A stretch of DNA of 15,705 nt from an uncultured Collinsella sp. (GTDB lineage Bacteria > Actinomycetota > Coriobacteriia > Coriobacteriales > Coriobacteriaceae): assembly GCA_902482185.1 (NCBI GenBank), contig CABSZR010000009.1, forward strand, positions 1-15,705, read 5' to 3'. A program made the position numbers and the translations under genes. The notes under the pieces were generated by a model that saw only the letters and a program-made list of their open reading frames with translations, did no database searches and was not told the DNA's origin. Positions 12,737 to 15,705 of this stretch are shown piece by piece. The stretch's first letter is position 1, and each line of letters starts with the position of its first letter.

Positions 12737-14287
12737 TTATTTAGCGATATCGACAGCGCGGCTCTCGCGAATCACGACGACGCGCACCTGACCGGGATAC
12801 TCCATCTCTTCCTCGATCTGATGGGCGATGTCATGAGCCAAGACCGTGGACTGAGCATCGGAAATCTTGTCCGGCTGAACCATGACGTGAACCTCGCGAC
12901 CAGCCTGCATAGCATAGGTACGCTCGACGCCGTCATGGGAGTTGGCGATCTCCTCGAGCTTCTCAAGGCGCTTGATGTAGTTCTCGGCCGATTCGCGACG
13001 GGCACCGGGGCGAGAGGCAGAAACGGCATCGGCAGCCTGGACCAGAACATCGAGCACCGTGTTGGGATCGACGTCGGCGTGATGGGCCTCGATAGCGTGA
13101 ACGATAACGGGCTTCTCGCCATAGCGACGGGCGAGCTCGGCACCGATAACGGCATGCGGACCCTCGACGTCATGGTCGATAGCCTTGCCAAGATCGTGCA
13201 GCAGGCCGGCGCGCTTGGCAGTCACAACGTCCAGGCCAAGCTCGGAAGCCATCACGCCGCACAGGTCGGAAACCTCGAGGGAATGCTGGAGCACGTTCTG
13301 ACCAAACGAGGTACGGTAGCGCAGGGCACCAAGGGTCTTGACGATCTCGGGGTGCAGGTCGTGAATGCCGGTATCGAAGGCAGCCTGCTCGCCAGCCTCG
13401 CGCACGCGCTGCTGAACCAAGTCGGCGGCCTTGTGATACATCTCCTCGATGCGGGCAGGGTGAATGCGGCCGTCAGCGATAAGGTTCTCAAGGGCCACGC
13501 GGGCGGTCTCGCGACGGACCGGATCGAAGCTCGAAAGCACAACGGTCTCGGGCGTATCATCGATCACGAGGTTGACACCGGAAACCTGCTCGAAGGTGCG
13601 GATGTTGCGACCCTCGCGGCCAATGATGCGACCCTTGAGGTCATCGGAAGGAATATGCACGGAGGTAACGGTGACCTCGGCGGTGTGATCGGCGGCACAG
13701 CGCTGAATCGCCAGAGACAAGATCTCCTGGGCGGTCTTATGGCACTCGGCGCGAACCTGCTGCTCGGACTCACGGATGATCGTAGCGGCCTCGTGGGTAA
13801 CCTCACCACGAACCTTGTCGAGAAGCTCCTTGTGAGCATCCTCGCGGGTCAGGTCGGCGATGCGCTCGAGCTCCGAGGTCTGCTTGGCGCAAAGCTCCTC
13901 AAGCTCGCGGGAGCGCTTCTCGACCTGGCCAGCCTGGCTGGACAGCTGATGTTCACGCTTGTCGAGGGCATCGTTGCGGCGATCGAGGGACTCCTCGCGC
14001 TGCATCACACGGTTCTCGAGCGTACGAATCTCGCTCTTACGCTGCTTGTCCTCGGCCTCGGCGGCCTGCTTGTTCTTGATGATCTCCTCTTTAGCCTCGA
14101 GCAGAGCCTCTTTTTTGAGGGTCTCGGCCTGACGCTTTGCATCACCGATTAGGGACTCAGCCTGTGCGTGAGCCGACTGGATCTTTTCGTCGGCCTCGTG
14201 AAGACTACCCTGCTTGGCGGTGCGCATGTAGGCAATGGCGGCGATGGCACCCAAAACGATGCCAACGAGCGCTGCGATGATAGGCAT
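12737..14287 (-). CDS. rny: Ribonuclease Y
   Basis: A 516-residue membrane-anchored endoribonuclease that initiates mRNA decay. Layout: N-terminal transmembrane helix (1-20, [18 protein letters not shown]), a long charged coiled coil (about 28-190), a KH RNA-binding domain with [14 protein letters not shown] (217-230), and a metal-dependent HD domain with [12 protein letters not shown] (361-372). The length and domain order are typical. ATG 14287 follows AGGAG with five bases; a GTG six bases upstream overlaps that site and is rejected. It likely begins a transcript that continues through the GHKL ATPase, spoVS, miaB, miaA and hflX. RNase Y downstream of recA and recX is a conserved association also seen in Bacillus. 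Confidence 0.97.
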   Translation of the reverse strand: MPIIAALVGIVLGAIAAIAYMRTAKQGSLHEADEKIQSAHAQAESLIGDAKRQAETLKKEALLEAKEEIIKNKQAAEAEDKQRKSEIRTLENRVMQREESLDRRNDALDKREHQLSSQAGQVEKRSRELEELCAKQTSELERIADLTREDAHKELLDKVRGEVTHEAATIIRESEQQVRAECHKTAQEILSLAIQRCAADHTAEVTVTSVHIPSDDLKGRIIGREGRNIRTFEQVSGVNLVIDDTPETVVLSSFDPVRRETARVALENLIADGRIHPARIEEMYHKAADLVQQRVREAGEQAAFDTGIHDLHPEIVKTLGALRYRTSFGQNVLQHSLEVSDLCGVMASELGLDVVTAKRAGLLHDLGKAIDHDVEGPHAVIGAELARRYGEKPVIVHAIEAHHADVDPNTVLDVLVQAADAVSASRPGARRESAENYIKRLEKLEEIANSHDGVERTYAMQAGREVHVMVQPDKISDAQSTVLAHDIAHQIEEEMEYPGQVRVVVIRESRAVDIAK

Positions 14288-14311
14288 GCTCACTCCTTTT
14301 TATGGATTCGT

Positions 14312-14348
14312 TACACAACAAAGCGAACCGTCCTTACGAACGGCTCGC
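14312..14348 (-). terminator. Terminator-like hairpin in the rny leader
   Basis: On the minus strand GCGAGCCGT (14348-14340) pairs with ACGGTTCGC (14331-14323) over nine bases, including one G-U, with an eight-base loop. TTTGTTGTG follows. It may end recX transcripts; because it lies downstream of the predicted rny promoter, it could also act as an attenuator. Confidence 0.5.
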
Positions 14349-14399
14349 GACATTTGAGTAATATGGGCGCAGCTTATGCGGGTCGGATACAGATAAACA

Positions 14400-14425
14400 T
14401 ATAAACAAACTCATCAAAGATGAGC
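14400..14425 (-). terminator. Short hairpin with T-rich tail in the rny leader
   Basis: On the minus strand CTCATC-TTT-GATGAG (14424-14410) is followed by TTTGTTTATA. The six-base stem is weak. It could be a minor recX terminator or part of leader control of rny. Confidence 0.35.
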
Positions 14426-14453
14426 ACATATCACAAAGCAAATGACAGTGTTT

Positions 14454-14482
14454 ATCGTACGTTGAACCGCAACAACTGTCAA
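14454..14482 (-). promoter_or_regulatory. Promoter of rny and downstream genes
   Basis: On the minus strand a perfect -35 TTGACA (14482-14477) is followed after 17 bases by TACGAT (14459-14454), four of six for a -10. Transcription would begin near 14447, giving an rny leader of about 160 bases that contains two hairpins. It lies about 60 bases after the recX stop. Confidence 0.55.
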
Positions 14483-14544
14483 ATAAATGGACCCAGCAAG
14501 GCATCTAAAACGCGGTGAACGGCAGGAACACAAAACGCATGTGT

Positions 14545-15237
14545 CTAAACTGCGCATTCCTCACGTTCGGCATCCAGACGCGCCTTAACGGCATCGGCGG
14601 CGATGTGGTACGAAAAGCCCTTGCCCATCAAAAACCGGACGAGTTTTTCGAATCCACGCGTCTCGGGAACACGACGCTTCGCGAGCAAAGCCGATGCGCG
14701 AGCCAAGTCGTCCTCCACGGCGAAAAAATCCTCGGGATAGCCGGGGATATCATCGAGTACGACATGGCGGCGCTTAAGCTCAGTCTCAATCTTGCGCTGC
14801 CCCCAGCCGCGTCGTTTGCGTTCCTCGATAAAGTACGAACAAAAGCGGTTCTCATCTAAAAAGCGATACTCAGTGGCACGCTCAACGGCAAATTCAATCG
14901 CGGCCACGCGAAACCCATAGCGAGCCAACTTGTCACGGACCTCACCCGTGGCATGGTCGCGGCGCGACAGCATCTCAGTCACCATGGTAAGCGCGCATTT
15001 ACGCTCAATGAGCTGCACCGCTTCGCGAAACTTATCCCAATCGCAGGGAAGATAGGGGCGATTTTTAAGAAACAGGCGCGCGACACGAACAGGAATCCAG
15101 ATGGATCGCTCAAAACCGCCCTCGAGCTCACAGTCGATATGTGCACAAGGCTTTTTTGATGCATACCCACTCGAGAACGAAGAGGCCGCCTTCTTATCGG
15201 GAAAGACGACCGTGGCCTCGGTCACCGTATACGACAT
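14545..15237 (-). CDS. recX: Regulatory protein RecX
   Basis: A 230-residue protein of the RecX family, which caps or destabilises RecA filaments and tempers recombination and the SOS response. The family core is visible as helical repeats: ALTMVTEMLSRRDHATGEVRDKLARYGF (starting near residue 80), then AIEFAVERATEYRFLDENRFCSYFIEERKRRGWGQRKIETEL, the (L/F)(L/I)DExRF and RGxGxxxIxxEL pattern typical of RecX. The N-terminal 80 residues are less conserved. ATG 15237 lies 11 bases after the recA stop; the ribosome-binding site is weak (GGATG), so coupling to recA is likely. RecX is a partner of RecA, and its place directly after recA is standard. Confidence 0.93.
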   Translation of the reverse strand: MSYTVTEATVVFPDKKAASSFSSGYASKKPCAHIDCELEGGFERSIWIPVRVARLFLKNRPYLPCDWDKFREAVQLIERKCALTMVTEMLSRRDHATGEVRDKLARYGFRVAAIEFAVERATEYRFLDENRFCSYFIEERKRRGWGQRKIETELKRRHVVLDDIPGYPEDFFAVEDDLARASALLAKRRVPETRGFEKLVRFLMGKGFSYHIAADAVKARLDAEREECAV

Positions 15238-15248
15238 GAGGGCATCCG

Positions 15249-15705
15249 CTACTCGTCGTCATCATCGAGCATCGCGGAGCCATCGATGGCGTAAAGCTCA
15301 TCGAACTCGTCAGTTTCGGGCTGATCGGTCAGCTCGACCTCGGACGGAGCATCGTCATCGAATTCAAGGCCGCAGGCGAGGCGAACCTTATGCTCGATCT
15401 CGTCTGCACAATCGGGGTGTTCGCGCAGGAAGGCCTTAGCGGCCTCGCGACCATTACCGAGCTTGTCCTCACCGTAAGCAAACCAAGAACCCATCTTTTT
15501 GCAGATACCGCACTCGACGGCCATGTCAAGAATCGAGCCCTCCTTAGAGATGCCCGTGCCGTACATGATGTCAAACTCCGCTTCCCGGAAGGGGGGCGCC
15601 ACCTTATTCTTCACCTCCTTGGCCCGGGTGCGGTTGCCGATGATCTCGCCGCCGGACTTCAGGGCCTCGATGCGCCGCACGTCGATGCGGACGGAGGCAT
15701 AGAAC
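15249..15705 (-). CDS. recA: Recombinase RecA, C-terminal part (gene runs off the window)
   Basis: The frame is open to the right edge and encodes the last 151 residues of RecA, beginning [18 protein letters not shown]. It includes [23 protein letters not shown], the loop and monomer-contact region of the core ATPase, then the C-terminal domain [16 protein letters not shown]. RecA forms ATP-dependent filaments on single-stranded DNA, drives strand exchange and triggers LexA cleavage. The last 35 residues are strongly acidic (ending SAMLDDDDE), as in many RecA tails. The stretch [13 protein letters not shown] carries two cysteines where ELGIIKKSGAWY is more usual. The start and P-loop are outside the window. 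recX follows after 11 bases. Confidence 0.97.
   Translation of the reverse strand, partial: FYASVRIDVRRIEALKSGGEIIGNRTRAKEVKNKVAPPFREAEFDIMYGTGISKEGSILDMAVECGICKKMGSWFAYGEDKLGNGREAAKAFLREHPDCADEIEHKVRLACGLEFDDDAPSEVELTDQPETDEFDELYAIDGSAMLDDDDE

Noticed and set aside
12596..14152. 518-codon open frame on the plus strand
   Set aside because: It mirrors rny on the opposite strand. The leucine- and glycine-rich translation is what the antisense of a charged coiled coil gives.

Overview
The window reads as chromosomal DNA of a Gram-positive bacterium of moderately high G+C, most likely a member of the Coriobacteriia close to Collinsella. This is inferred from gene content and was not tested by a search. 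Two kinds of neighbourhood occur together. One is an actinobacterial SOS cluster (lexA divergent from a LysM membrane protein, followed by nrdR). The other is a recA-recX-rny-(x)-spoVS-miaB-miaA-hflX run whose order recalls Firmicutes. I see no tRNA, rRNA, CRISPR array, phage gene or transposase gene.

Left part (1-4315): the last codons of an unrecognised gene and its terminator; a DegV family lipid-binding protein (+) with a strong promoter and terminator; a DUF1836 putative regulator (-); thioredoxin reductase trxB (-); and, divergent from trxB, an MGDG-synthase-like glycosyltransferase (+). The 392-bp convergent gap 4316-4707 has no gene but is packed with three long palindromes. The outer two share an inverted, nearly identical loop, while their 29-bp stems differ in sequence and yet stay paired. 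This is the most unusual structure in the window.

Middle part (4708-7612): an SOS and nucleotide-pool locus. A divergent control region holds three LexA-type boxes at exactly 28-bp intervals between two overlapping promoters. Leftward lies a LysM membrane protein (likely an SOS division suppressor), then nrdR, then dut. Rightward lies lexA, overlapping by one base a multipass membrane acyltransferase-like gene. The operon layout suggests that LexA controls division arrest, ribonucleotide reductase repression and dUTP removal from one side, and itself plus a membrane protein from the other. An 11-bp inverted repeat covers the nrdR start codon.

Right part (7597-15705): all genes are on the minus strand. 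recA (only its C-terminal half is in the window) and recX come first. After a leader with a good promoter and two hairpins come rny, a stand-alone GHKL ATPase of unknown function, spoVS, miaB, miaA and hflX, packed end to end with TAATG-type overlaps. The set combines recombination, mRNA decay, tRNA A37 modification (MiaA then MiaB) and ribosome rescue (HflX). The unknown ATPase stands where Bacillus has ymdB.
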